Shown here: piece after piece, positions 24,184 through 31,287 of the stretch
How positions within the stretch are numbered: the stretch's first letter is position 1
How the letters are laid out: each line of letters starts with the position of its first letter
NCBI GenBank assembly: GCA_900762355.1
Contig: CAAFGE010000042.1
Location: 1-35,410 of the forward strand
Source of the DNA: an uncultured Collinsella sp.
GTDB lineage: Bacteria; Actinomycetota; Coriobacteriia; Coriobacteriales; Coriobacteriaceae
Direction of reading: 5' to 3'
Length of the DNA: 35,410 bases
Notes under the pieces: generated by a model
Told to the model about the DNA's origin: nothing
What the model saw: the letters and a program-made list of their open reading frames with translations, nothing else
Database searches by the model: none
Position numbers and translations under genes: made by a program

Positions 24184-26160
24184 ATGACCGATAGCATGCA
24201 GCAGATGGCGCTTGACACGCTCGGCGCCTATTTTGGCTACACCTCGTTTCGCCCGGGGCAGGACCGCATGGTGGATGCGATTCTTGCAGGCCGCGATGCG
24301 CTGGGTGTTATGCCCACGGGCGCCGGCAAGTCCATTTGCTACCAGGTGCCCGCGCTCATGCTGCCCGGCATCACCTTTGTGGTGAGTCCGCTGCTGTCGC
24401 TTATGGAGGACCAGACCCGTGCGTTGCTCGCGGCGGGTGCGCGACCCAGCTATCTCAACTCCAGCCTTACTCCGGCCCAGCAAAATACCGTGCTCAAACG
24501 GGCACGCGAGGGCCGCTACCAGCTTATGTACGTGGCGCCCGAGCGCCTGCTCGAGCCGCGCTTTTTAGCCTTTGCGCAGGAGGCTGCGGCGGACGGCGGC
24601 ATTGGCGTGCCGCTCGTGGCCATTGACGAGGCCCACTGCGTGAGCCAATGGGGCCAGGATTTCCGCCCCGCCTATCTGCAGATTCGTGAGTTCATCGATT
24701 CCCTGCCGCAGCGCCCCATCGTTGCGGCCTTTACCGCTACGGCGACCGAGCGCGTGCGTGCGGACATTCAGCAGATGCTCGGCCTGCAAAACCCCGCGAC
24801 GGTGGTGACGGGCTTCGATCGCAAGAACCTCTACTTTGGTTGCGAGGAGATGGGCGACAAGGCCAAGACTGCCTGGGTGCGCGACTACGTGATTGCGCAT
24901 TCGAGCGAGAGCGGCATCGTGTATTGCTCGACTCGCAAGACGGTCGATGCGCTGGCGGGCGAGCTTGCCGAGGCGCTGGGACCCAGCGGCATTCGCGTGG
25001 GTCGTTACCATGCCGGCATGGGCAACGACGCCCGCCGCCAGAGCCAGCGTGCCTTTATCGACGATGACATTCAGGTGATGGTTGCCACCAACGCCTTTGG
25101 CATGGGCATCGACAAGCCCAACGTGCGCTACGTGATTCACAACAACGTGCCCGAGAGCATCGAGGCGTACTACCAAGAGGCGGGCCGCGCTGGCCGCGAT
25201 GGCGATCCGGCCAGCTGTCACTTGCTGTGGAACGGTAACGATTTTCGTATGCGCCGCTTTTTGATCGACCGCGGCGATGCGGCCGACGAGGCGCTCGACG
25301 ACGAGCAGCGCGCGTGGGCGCTCCAGAACCGTTATCGCCTGCTCAGCCAGATGGAGGGCTACTGCAATACCACCGGCTGTCTGCGCGAATACATGCTGCG
25401 CTACTTTGGCGATGAGGCCGCGGCCGAGCATGCGGCAGCCGCCGCGGGCGGCACGGCAGACGACGCCGCGGGCTGCGGCAACTGCAGCAACTGTCTCACG
25501 CAGTTCGAGGTCGAGGACGTCACCGGCATGGCCCGCGCCGCCGTGCGCTATGTGGCCACGCGTCCCATGTGCTTTGGCAAGTCGCTGGTCGCCGACGTGC
25601 TCCACGGCGGCAACACCGAGCGCATTCGCCAGATGCATCTGGACGAGGACCGCGGCTACGGTGAGCTGTCGAGCGAATCGGTCGGGCGCATCAAGGACAT
25701 CGTCGGGCAGCTGTGCGGTCGTGGTTATTTGGCCACCTCGCAGGGGCAGTACCCGGTCGTGGGACTGGGTCCGCGTGCCGGCGAGGTCGAGGACGAGGCG
25801 TTCGCCTTTACCGTTAAGCGCCGCGCGTCCAAGCGCAAGGCCTCGGCCCGCGCCCGCCGCGCCGTCGATCTGCTGCGCGAGGAGGCCGAGCTGGATCAGC
25901 GCCCGCGCGTTGGCGACGATGCCGAGCTGTTCGAGCGCCTGCGTGCCCTCCGCAAGGAGATCTCGACGGAGCTGGAGATGGCGCCGTATATGGTCTTTTC
26001 CGACAAGGCCCTGCGCGGCCTGTGCCGCCTGCGTCCACAGACGCGCGAGGAGCTGATCCAGGTCAACGGCATTGGCGAGAAAAAAGCCGACGCCTTTGGC
26101 GAGCAGTTTATGGCGGCGATTGAAGAGTTTGAGTCCGAGCATGCGCGGGATGGAGCGTAA
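24184..26160 (+). CDS. recQ: ATP-dependent DNA helicase RecQ
   Basis: A 658-residue SF2 helicase. Motif 0/I: FRPGQDRMVDAILAGRD and PTGAGKSICYQVPA. Motif II: DEAHC. The aromatic-rich loop is SQWGQDFRP, with Gln where E. coli has His. Motifs IV-VI follow, including ATNAFGMGIDKPNVR and YYQEAGRAGRDG. The zinc site uses Cys in YCNTTGCLREYM and CGNCSNC, with an Ala-rich insert (about residues 413-430) between them. Then a winged helix and a C-terminal HRDC domain (ELFERLRALRKEIS to EEKKADAFG region). It unwinds recombination and replication intermediates. The stop is 2 bp before the start of the GntR gene, so the two are probably cotranscribed. Confidence 0.95.
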   Translation: MTDSMQQMALDTLGAYFGYTSFRPGQDRMVDAILAGRDALGVMPTGAGKSICYQVPALMLPGITFVVSPLLSLMEDQTRALLAAGARPSYLNSSLTPAQQNTVLKRAREGRYQLMYVAPERLLEPRFLAFAQEAAADGGIGVPLVAIDEAHCVSQWGQDFRPAYLQIREFIDSLPQRPIVAAFTATATERVRADIQQMLGLQNPATVVTGFDRKNLYFGCEEMGDKAKTAWVRDYVIAHSSESGIVYCSTRKTVDALAGELAEALGPSGIRVGRYHAGMGNDARRQSQRAFIDDDIQVMVATNAFGMGIDKPNVRYVIHNNVPESIEAYYQEAGRAGRDGDPASCHLLWNGNDFRMRRFLIDRGDAADEALDDEQRAWALQNRYRLLSQMEGYCNTTGCLREYMLRYFGDEAAAEHAAAAAGGTADDAAGCGNCSNCLTQFEVEDVTGMARAAVRYVATRPMCFGKSLVADVLHGGNTERIRQMHLDEDRGYGELSSESVGRIKDIVGQLCGRGYLATSQGQYPVVGLGPRAGEVEDEAFAFTVKRRASKRKASARARRAVDLLREEAELDQRPRVGDDAELFERLRALRKEISTELEMAPYMVFSDKALRGLCRLRPQTREELIQVNGIGEKKADAFGEQFMAAIEEFESEHARDGA

Positions 26161-26162
26161 CG

Positions 26163-26918
26163 ATGGCATTCGACGATAAAACCGACCGCACTGACGTGCC
26201 CGCCGTGCCGCTGTACCAGCAGGTTATGGACGACCTAAAGGGCGAGATCGCGTGCGGCGTGTACGCAGCCGGCTCGCGCATCCCTGCCGAGATAGAGCTC
26301 GCGAAGTCCTACGGCGTGGGGCGCATCACCGTGCGCCGCGCCATCGAGGAGCTGTCGCGTGCGGGGTATCTCAACCGCCAGCAGGGGAGGGGCACGTTTG
26401 TGTGCGCTCCCAAGCTCAAACGCAAGATTCGCCAGAAGGGTGACGTCCAGAGCTTTACTGAGGGTTGTGCTGCCAATGACATGGTGCCGGGTGCGCGTCT
26501 GGTGTCGCGCACGGTGGTCGCGGCGACGCACGAGGATGCGGCGTTCTTTGGCGTGGAGCCCGGCTGCGAGCTTATCGTGGTCGAGCGCGTGCGCACGGCC
26601 GACGGCATTCCCGTCATGCTCGAGAACAACGCCTTTGTGCTCGCCGACCATCCCTACCTGCAGACGCTGGCCGACGAGGACCTCACCGATAACTCAATCT
26701 TTGCGCTCGTTGCCGAGCATTCGGGTCGCGCGCCGCTCAAGTCCGACCCCTGCACCGTGGAGATTGCGCTTGCCGATACTCAGACGGCCCCGCTGCTGGA
26801 GGTGCCGGTCGGCGAGCCGCTCTTCTATATGGAGGCCTACTTTACCGACGCCGGCGGGCGCCCTCTACTGCTCGGCCGCCAAAAGATCGTGGGCTCGCGC
26901 TACGTCTTTGACATCTAA
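26163..26918 (+). CDS. GntR/UTRA transcriptional regulator (regulator C)
   Basis: A 251-residue paralog of regulator B: winged helix at about 15-90 (PLYQQVMDDLKGEIACGVYAAGSRIPAEIEL, GRITVRRAIEEL, QQGRGTFVCAP) and UTRA domain to the end (GSRYVFDI). GGAG at 26152-26155 serves its start, which is 2 bp after the recQ stop. It thus rides on the helicase transcript, an odd pairing. The next gene is SIS 3, whose promoter is flanked by two copies of ATAGRACAAYATAGAAC, so regulator C most likely controls SIS 3. Confidence 0.88.
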   Translation: MAFDDKTDRTDVPAVPLYQQVMDDLKGEIACGVYAAGSRIPAEIELAKSYGVGRITVRRAIEELSRAGYLNRQQGRGTFVCAPKLKRKIRQKGDVQSFTEGCAANDMVPGARLVSRTVVAATHEDAAFFGVEPGCELIVVERVRTADGIPVMLENNAFVLADHPYLQTLADEDLTDNSIFALVAEHSGRAPLKSDPCTVEIALADTQTAPLLEVPVGEPLFYMEAYFTDAGGRPLLLGRQKIVGSRYVFDI

Positions 26919-26927
26919 CGTCCACAG

Positions 26928-27006
26928 ATAGAACAATATAGAACAAATTTGCTGAGATGACTTCACGGGCGTTGTTACACGTGCTATAAATAGGACAACA
27001 TAGAAC
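26928..27006 (+). promoter_or_regulatory. SIS 3 promoter with two flanking operators (regulator C)
   Basis: ATAGAACAATATAGAAC (26928-26944) and ATAGGACAACATAGAAC (26990-27006) agree at 15 of 17 bases, 62 bp apart. Each is made of two direct ATAGRAC half-sites 10 bp apart. Between them lies a promoter, TTCACG (26962-26967) and TATAAA (26985-26990) with a 17-bp spacer. The downstream site covers the likely start point. Confidence 0.65.
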
Positions 27007-27062
27007 GACAGCAGGTACGAGCTGTCGTCGTTCAAAGCCGCCCCACAAGGAGGAGCATCAGC

Positions 27063-28031
27063 ATGAACGCACATGATCTGGTTCAGGAAATCATCGAGCG
27101 CAAGGGCAAGATCGAGAACGTCTTTTGGATCGCTTGTGGCGGTTCGATGATCGACCTGATGCCGGCCAACGAGCTGCTCAAGCGTGAGGCCACCACGTTT
27201 ACCTCGACGGTCTACACGGCACGCGAGTTTTGCCTGATGGCTCCCAAGAGTCTTGGCGAGAAGTCGCTCGTCATCGCCTGCAGCCACAGCGGCAACACGC
27301 AAGAGGTCGTTGACGGCTGCGAGATGGCGCTGACCGCCGGTGCCGAAGTCGTTGCCCTCACCGACTGCGAGGGCTCAAAGATCGACAACGGCAAGTGGAC
27401 TACCTGGGTCTATCCGTGGGGTGAGGGTGTGTCGCAGGCTGAGGTGCCGCAGGGCATCGGCGCTCTGATCGCCGCCGAACTGCTCGACCAGCAGGAGGGC
27501 TACGAAGCGCTCGCCGACATGTACGAAGGCCTTAAGCAGATGGACGCGCTGCTGCCCGCCGCCCGCGAGAAGGTCAACGCCGAGCTAGGCGCCCGCTTTG
27601 CCGAGCTCTGCCAGCAGCACAAGTTCTTCTACATCCTGGGGTCCGGCCCCAACTTTAGCCAGACCTACGCCATGGCCATCTGCTCGCTCATGGAGATGCA
27701 GTGGCAGCACTGCTGCTACATCCACTCCGGCGAGTACTTCCATGGCCCGTTCGAAGCCACCGAGCCCGGCGTGTTCTACTTTGTGCAGCTCGGATCGGGC
27801 GAGTGCCGCCCCATGGAGGAGCGCGCTCTTGCGTTCCTCAACACGCATACCGATACAGTCATGGTGCTCGATGCGCTCGAGTACGGCGTGGGTGAAGTGC
27901 CTGCCAGCGTGCGTTCGTTCCTGGAGCCGATCTTCTTCTACAACATGAGCTGCGAGCTGCGCGCCGCCCGCGGCAAGGTGTTCGATCACAGCCCCGAGGT
28001 TCGTCGCTACATGGGCATCGAGCAGTACTAG
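27063..28031 (+). CDS. SIS-domain fructosamine-6-phosphate deglycase (SIS 3)
   Basis: A 322-residue protein with AAGGAGGAG before the ATG. Loops WIACGGSMIDLMPANELL (22-39) and SHSGNTQEV (74-82) bind the sugar phosphate. The catalytic pair is Glu211 (MEMQW) and His227 (GEYFHGPFE). It ends VRRYMGIEQY, unlike the RRYMWKL ends of SIS 1 and 2, and its middle differs, so it probably accepts a different amine or sugar. It has its own promoter with paired operators and is monocistronic, with no transporter beside it. Its substrate must enter through the PTS at 16963 or a carrier elsewhere. Confidence 0.83.
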   Translation: MNAHDLVQEIIERKGKIENVFWIACGGSMIDLMPANELLKREATTFTSTVYTAREFCLMAPKSLGEKSLVIACSHSGNTQEVVDGCEMALTAGAEVVALTDCEGSKIDNGKWTTWVYPWGEGVSQAEVPQGIGALIAAELLDQQEGYEALADMYEGLKQMDALLPAAREKVNAELGARFAELCQQHKFFYILGSGPNFSQTYAMAICSLMEMQWQHCCYIHSGEYFHGPFEATEPGVFYFVQLGSGECRPMEERALAFLNTHTDTVMVLDALEYGVGEVPASVRSFLEPIFFYNMSCELRAARGKVFDHSPEVRRYMGIEQY

Positions 28032-28084
28032 GTACCGGGGAAACCATTCGCCTTCGATTCACAAGGGCACTGCGTGAGCCAAAA

Positions 28085-28123
28085 AGCGGGTCGCACCGGG
28101 AATTTCCGGCGCGGCCCGCTTTG
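28085..28123. terminator. Bidirectional terminator between SIS 3 and the dehydrogenase gene
   Basis: AGCGGGTCGCACCGG (28085-28099) pairs with CCGGCGCGGCCCGCT (28106-28120) with few mismatches. AAAAA precedes it and TTT follows it, so it can stop transcription from both convergent genes. Confidence 0.85.
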
Positions 28124-28164
28124 CATGGCGTCCGTATGAGCGAGGTGCCGCGTCAATCGGCAGA

Positions 28165-29142
28165 CTATTTGGCGTCGTAGGCCTCGGCGTCCCACCAGTC
28201 GAGCTGGGCGATGTTGTCGCGGATGTGCTGGCAGCTCTTGTGGAAGCCCTCGAGCTCGTGCTCGGACAGGTCCAGCGTGTAGACCTCCTCGACGCCCTCG
28301 GCACCGATCACGCACGGCAGGGAGGTGAAGATGCCCTCCTCGCCATACTGGCCGGTCATAAGCGTAGAGGCCGAAAGCACGGCATGCTCGTTATGCAGCA
28401 CAGCGGCGCAAACGCGCGCGGCGGAGTTGGCGACGGCGTACTCGGTGCACTGTTTGCCCTGGTAGGTTACGTAGCCGCCCTTGCGTGCGAGCTCCTCGAC
28501 CTCCATGTGGTCAAAGGCGTACTTGTCGGGGTTCTCGGCCTGAAGCTCGTTAAGGCTCTTGCCGGCGATGGTCGCGGACTTAAAGGCGGCCAGCTGGCTA
28601 AAGCCGTGCTCGCCGATCATGTAGGCGTCGATGGACTTGGGGCTCACGCCGACCTTCTTGGAAATCTCGGTGCGCAGGCGGGCGGAGTCTAGGCCGCAGC
28701 CCGAGCCGATAATCTTCTTGGGATCGTAGCCGGTCAGGTGCCACAGCTCGGTGCATACGACGTCGCAGGGGTTGGAGATGCTCACGAAGATGCCGTCAAA
28801 GCCGGCGTCGACGATGCGTTTGGCAAAGGTGCGGGCGGCGTCGGTGGTAAAGAACAGCTCGCCGTCGCGGTTGCTGGCGGCCAGTGCGACCTTGCCGGCG
28901 GCGTTGACGATGACGTCGCAGCAGGCAAGCTCCTCGTAGTGGTCGTAGCAGTTGACGATCTTGGTGTTGTACGGGACAAACGAAAGGGAGTCGCGCAGGT
29001 CCTGGACCTCGGACGTCACCTTGGCCTCGTTGATATCGCACAGGTACAGCTCATCGGCAATGCCCTGCATGAGCAGGCTGTTGGCGACATGTGCTCCTAC
29101 GTGGCCCTGACCGACCACACCGATCTTACGCGTCTGGTACAT
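28165..29142 (-). CDS. L-lactate/L-2-hydroxyacid dehydrogenase
   Basis: A 325-residue NAD-dependent dehydrogenase of the LDH/MDH family. The start at 29142 has AAAGGA on its strand (29150-29155 complement). The nucleotide loop is GVVGQGHVGAHVA (8-20). Substrate and catalytic residues: SISNPCDVV, Asp152 and Arg155 (GLDSARLR), and His179 (IGEHGFSQ), with the family spacing. The active-site loop AGKVALAASNRDGELF lacks the usual QKPGETR form of true LDH, so activity on larger 2-oxo acids, as in L-2-hydroxyisocaproate dehydrogenase, is possible. It would recycle NADH during fermentation. A TACAAT box lies at 29180-29185 on the minus strand. Confidence 0.85.
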   Translation of the reverse strand: MYQTRKIGVVGQGHVGAHVANSLLMQGIADELYLCDINEAKVTSEVQDLRDSLSFVPYNTKIVNCYDHYEELACCDVIVNAAGKVALAASNRDGELFFTTDAARTFAKRIVDAGFDGIFVSISNPCDVVCTELWHLTGYDPKKIIGSGCGLDSARLRTEISKKVGVSPKSIDAYMIGEHGFSQLAAFKSATIAGKSLNELQAENPDKYAFDHMEVEELARKGGYVTYQGKQCTEYAVANSAARVCAAVLHNEHAVLSASTLMTGQYGEEGIFTSLPCVIGAEGVEEVYTLDLSEHELEGFHKSCQHIRDNIAQLDWWDAEAYDAK

Positions 29143-29219
29143 ATATGTATCCTTTCGGCCGAGTTTTTCGCGTCGAACCATTGTAGCGTCCTGCTGCTAC
29201 TTTGCTAGGCTAAAGTGCC

Positions 29220-29250
29220 GTAGATTTTTGGGACATGCCTTAATCTCTAC
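29220..29250. repeat. 31-bp palindromic repeat, copy 1 (intergenic)
   Basis: On the minus strand this copy carries the core AGGCATGTCCCAAAAATCT, identical to copy 3 inside the M16C gene. Ends GTAGA and TCTAC pair. It lies in the divergent region between the dehydrogenase and metA genes. Confidence 0.85.
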
Positions 29251-29319
29251 TTTTGGAGTGAATTGGGCCGCTGACGGCATCGCTGGGCGATGAGCTCGCG
29301 CGGATGGGGCCGCTCGTTG

Positions 29320-29325
29320 TACCAT
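29320..29325 (+). promoter_or_regulatory. Candidate -10 of metA
   Basis: TACCAT, 28 bp before the metA start, resembles the TACAAT/TACCAT boxes before several other genes here. AAGGAG at 29343-29348 is the ribosome site. No S-box or other riboswitch-like structure is evident. Confidence 0.4.
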
Positions 29326-29353
29326 AGCTGCAACTGACTCGTAAGGAGCATCC

Positions 29354-30280
29354 ATGCCCATTCGCATCCCCGACGCCCTCCCTGCCGCCGCGCAGCTCGA
29401 GAGCGAGAACATCTTTGTCATGACCGAGTACCGCGCGCTGCACCAGGACATCCGTCCGCTGCGCGTGCTCATCCTCAACCTCATGCCCACCAAGATCGCC
29501 ACCGAGACGCAGATCATGCGCAAGCTCTCCAACACGCCGCTGCAGGTGGAGGTGGACCTGCTGCGCACCAAGACGCACGAGGCCACGCACGTGAGCGCTG
29601 GCCACCTGGAGACGTTCTACCGCACGTTCGACGACATCCGCGACATCCACTACGACGGCCTGATCATCACGGGCGCGCCCGTGGAGCAGATGCCGTTCGA
29701 GGAGGTCGACTACTGGCCCGAGCTCTGCCAGATCATGGATTGGTCCACCACGCACGTGCACTCCACGCTGCACATTTGCTGGGGCGCGCAGGCCGGCCTG
29801 TACCATCATTACGGCATTCAGAAGTACGATCTGCCGGCAAAGGCGAGCGGCGTGTTCGAGCATCATCTGGTGAAGTCGCAAAGCCCGCTGGTGCGCGGCT
29901 TCGACGACCGCTTCTATGCCGTGCATTCGCGCAACACCGATGTGCGCCGCGAGGACGTGGAGGCCGAGCCGCAGCTTGAGGTCGTGGCCGTGTCCGACGA
30001 GGTGGGCCTGTACATCGTCAAGTCGACCGACAGCCGTCGCTTCTTTGTATTTGGCCACCCCGAGTACGATACCGACACGCTGCGCCTGGAGTACGAGCGC
30101 GACGTGAAGCGCGGGCTCAACCCGGAGGTGCCGGCGCATTACTTCCCGGGCGACGACCCCACCGCCGAGCCGCGCAACGTCTGGCGCAGCCAGGCTCAGC
30201 TGTTCTACACCAACTGGCTCAACTACTACGTCTACCAGACCACGCCCTACGACCTGGCCCGCGCCGGCGAGGAGCACTAG
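29354..30280 (+). CDS. metA: Homoserine O-acyltransferase MetA (predicted acetyl-CoA type)
   Basis: A 308-residue MetA with the catalytic set intact: nucleophile Cys142 (HICWGAQAG), His235 and Glu237 (FGHPEYD). It acylates L-homoserine in the first committed step of methionine synthesis. Residue 111 is Glu (TGAPVEQMPFEEV). In characterised MetA proteins Glu111 goes with acetyl-CoA use (B. cereus type) and Gly111 with succinyl-CoA (E. coli type), so I predict homoserine O-acetyltransferase activity despite the 'succinyl' name common in databases. It is monocistronic and converges on the cyclo-ligase gene. Confidence 0.95.
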   Translation: MPIRIPDALPAAAQLESENIFVMTEYRALHQDIRPLRVLILNLMPTKIATETQIMRKLSNTPLQVEVDLLRTKTHEATHVSAGHLETFYRTFDDIRDIHYDGLIITGAPVEQMPFEEVDYWPELCQIMDWSTTHVHSTLHICWGAQAGLYHHYGIQKYDLPAKASGVFEHHLVKSQSPLVRGFDDRFYAVHSRNTDVRREDVEAEPQLEVVAVSDEVGLYIVKSTDSRRFFVFGHPEYDTDTLRLEYERDVKRGLNPEVPAHYFPGDDPTAEPRNVWRSQAQLFYTNWLNYYVYQTTPYDLARAGEEH

Positions 30281-30303
30281 ACCGTCGGGAGGTGCGCCAG
30301 CCG

Positions 30304-30900
30304 TTAGGCGCTGATGATGTGGGGTAGCGTCAGGTCGTGGGCGTCGGTGGGAACGTGGTCGACGCGCTGCTCGTCAAAGGCGATGCCGATGATTTGGCAT
30401 GCGGGCGAGAGCATGGGCAGGTAGCGGTCATAGCAGCCGCCGCCGTAGCCCAGGCGCGCGCCGGCGCGGTCGAAGGCTACGAGCGGCACGATAATCATGT
30501 CGAGAGCCTCAGCAGGCACGATAGGGAAGCGGCTGCTGTCGATGCCCGTGGCCGCGAAGGCCCGCGTGGGGTGGGCGATAAACGGTGCCGCGGATGCATC
30601 GTCGGCGGCAACTGCCCGCATACACATGCGCTGGCCACAAGCTGCGGCGTCTGTTGCCGAGAACATGCACGGATAGGCCACGCGCCGGCCGCGCGCGGCG
30701 GCCGCTGCGGCAAACGCGGTTGGATCGACCTCGGAACCCATCGCGGCATAGACGGCAACGGTGTGCGGCGCCGCGGCACCCAAGCGATCCAACAGCTCAA
30801 CCAGTCGCGCACAGATAACGGCTGACTTTGCCGCCCGCACATCCAAATCAAGAACGTCGCGCTGGGCAATCGCCGCCCGCCGCAACTCAGCCTTGTCCAT
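30304..30900 (-). CDS. 5-formyltetrahydrofolate cyclo-ligase
   Basis: The 198-residue product starts at the complement of 30898-30900, where GGAGG stands 8 bases upstream on its strand; the frame is open for nine more codons without a ribosome site. The N-terminal MDKAELRRAAIAQRD is the family's basic helix, and the signature ARLGYGGGCYDRYLP (about residues 150-165) binds ATP and substrate. DMIIVPLVAFDRAG precedes it as usual. The enzyme makes 5,10-methenyl-THF from folinate with ATP, linking to one-carbon metabolism, as does neighbouring metA. Confidence 0.93.
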   Translation of the reverse strand: MDKAELRRAAIAQRDVLDLDVRAAKSAVICARLVELLDRLGAAAPHTVAVYAAMGSEVDPTAFAAAAAARGRRVAYPCMFSATDAAACGQRMCMRAVAADDASAAPFIAHPTRAFAATGIDSSRFPIVPAEALDMIIVPLVAFDRAGARLGYGGGCYDRYLPMLSPACQIIGIAFDEQRVDHVPTDAHDLTLPHIISA

Positions 30901-30917
30901 CCCAACCTCCTCTAGCA

Positions 30918-30954
30918 AACCTACCAAAAAGGGACAGGTTTATTTTGGCAGGTT
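30918..30954. repeat. 37-bp palindromic repeat, second copy
   Basis: AACCTACCAAAA at the left and TTTTGGCAGGTT at the right are reverse complements apart from one base. The centre is AGGGACAGGTTTA. It is nearly the same as 13511-13547 and lies just upstream of the cyclo-ligase gene, so it is not a terminator for that gene. DNA to its right (to about 30972) recurs inverted at 22905-22928. Confidence 0.85.
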
Positions 30955-31056
30955 TTATCTGGGCAAACACCCAAACCACCACGCAAACCATCGCAAAGGG
31001 GGCAGTTCATGGACACCTTCGTGGTGGTTTTGACGAAGGGCGGGTGTTCGCGGCGG

Positions 31057-31200
31057 TTTGTATCGATCTGTAACAGTAACTCGGCAAAATCGGACCTAGA
31101 TGTTACAGATTGAGACAAAGGGCCGGCGCCATTCGGAAACGTCTCGATCTGTAACATCTGGAGCCGATATTGCCGCCTAGATGTTACAGATTGAGACAAA
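31057..31200. repeat. Two tandem hairpins with 81-bp period (CTGTAACA/TGTTACAG)
   Basis: Hairpin 1: 31057-31075 pairs with 31101-31119 (17 of 19). Hairpin 2: 31141-31159 pairs with 31179-31197 (18 of 19). The right arm TGTTACAGATTGAGACAAA is identical at 31101-31119 and 31182-31200, an 81-bp period. The spacers differ but share CGGCAAAATCGG/GCCGATATTGCC-like words. No coding frame or T-run accounts for this. Confidence 0.85.
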
Positions 31201-31249
31201 CTGGTGGGACGGGCTGAGCTGCCCCGCCCAAGCAGCGGAAAAGAAAAAG

Positions 31250-31279
31250 GTAGATTTCAGGCAAGTCCCAAAAATCTAC
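31250..31279 (-). repeat. Palindromic repeat, copy 2, acting as terminator of the M16C gene
   Basis: This is the same family as 29220-29250 and 33789-33819, in the opposite orientation to copy 3. Flanking bases extend the stem (AAAGGTAGATTT with AAATCTACCTTT), and on the minus strand the hairpin runs into TTTTTCTTTT. It starts 8 bp past the stop of the peptidase gene, so it is a working terminator candidate. Confidence 0.8.
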
Positions 31280-31287
31280 CTTTGTGG

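Noticed and set aside
24565..26169. A 534-codon minus-strand frame across recQ
   Set aside because: It is the shadow of a gene with complete helicase motifs and is built of low-information His/Ala/Leu/Val stretches.
29221..29353. A riboswitch (S-box type) in front of metA
   Set aside because: The only structured part is the palindromic repeat, which also occurs at 31250 and inside the M16C gene. The start of transcription inferred from TACCAT at 29320 leaves too short a leader.
31057..31200. Repeated TGTTACAG units as a CRISPR array
   Set aside because: There are only two units, each forming its own inverted pair, with no 30-bp spacers between identical repeats and no cas genes.
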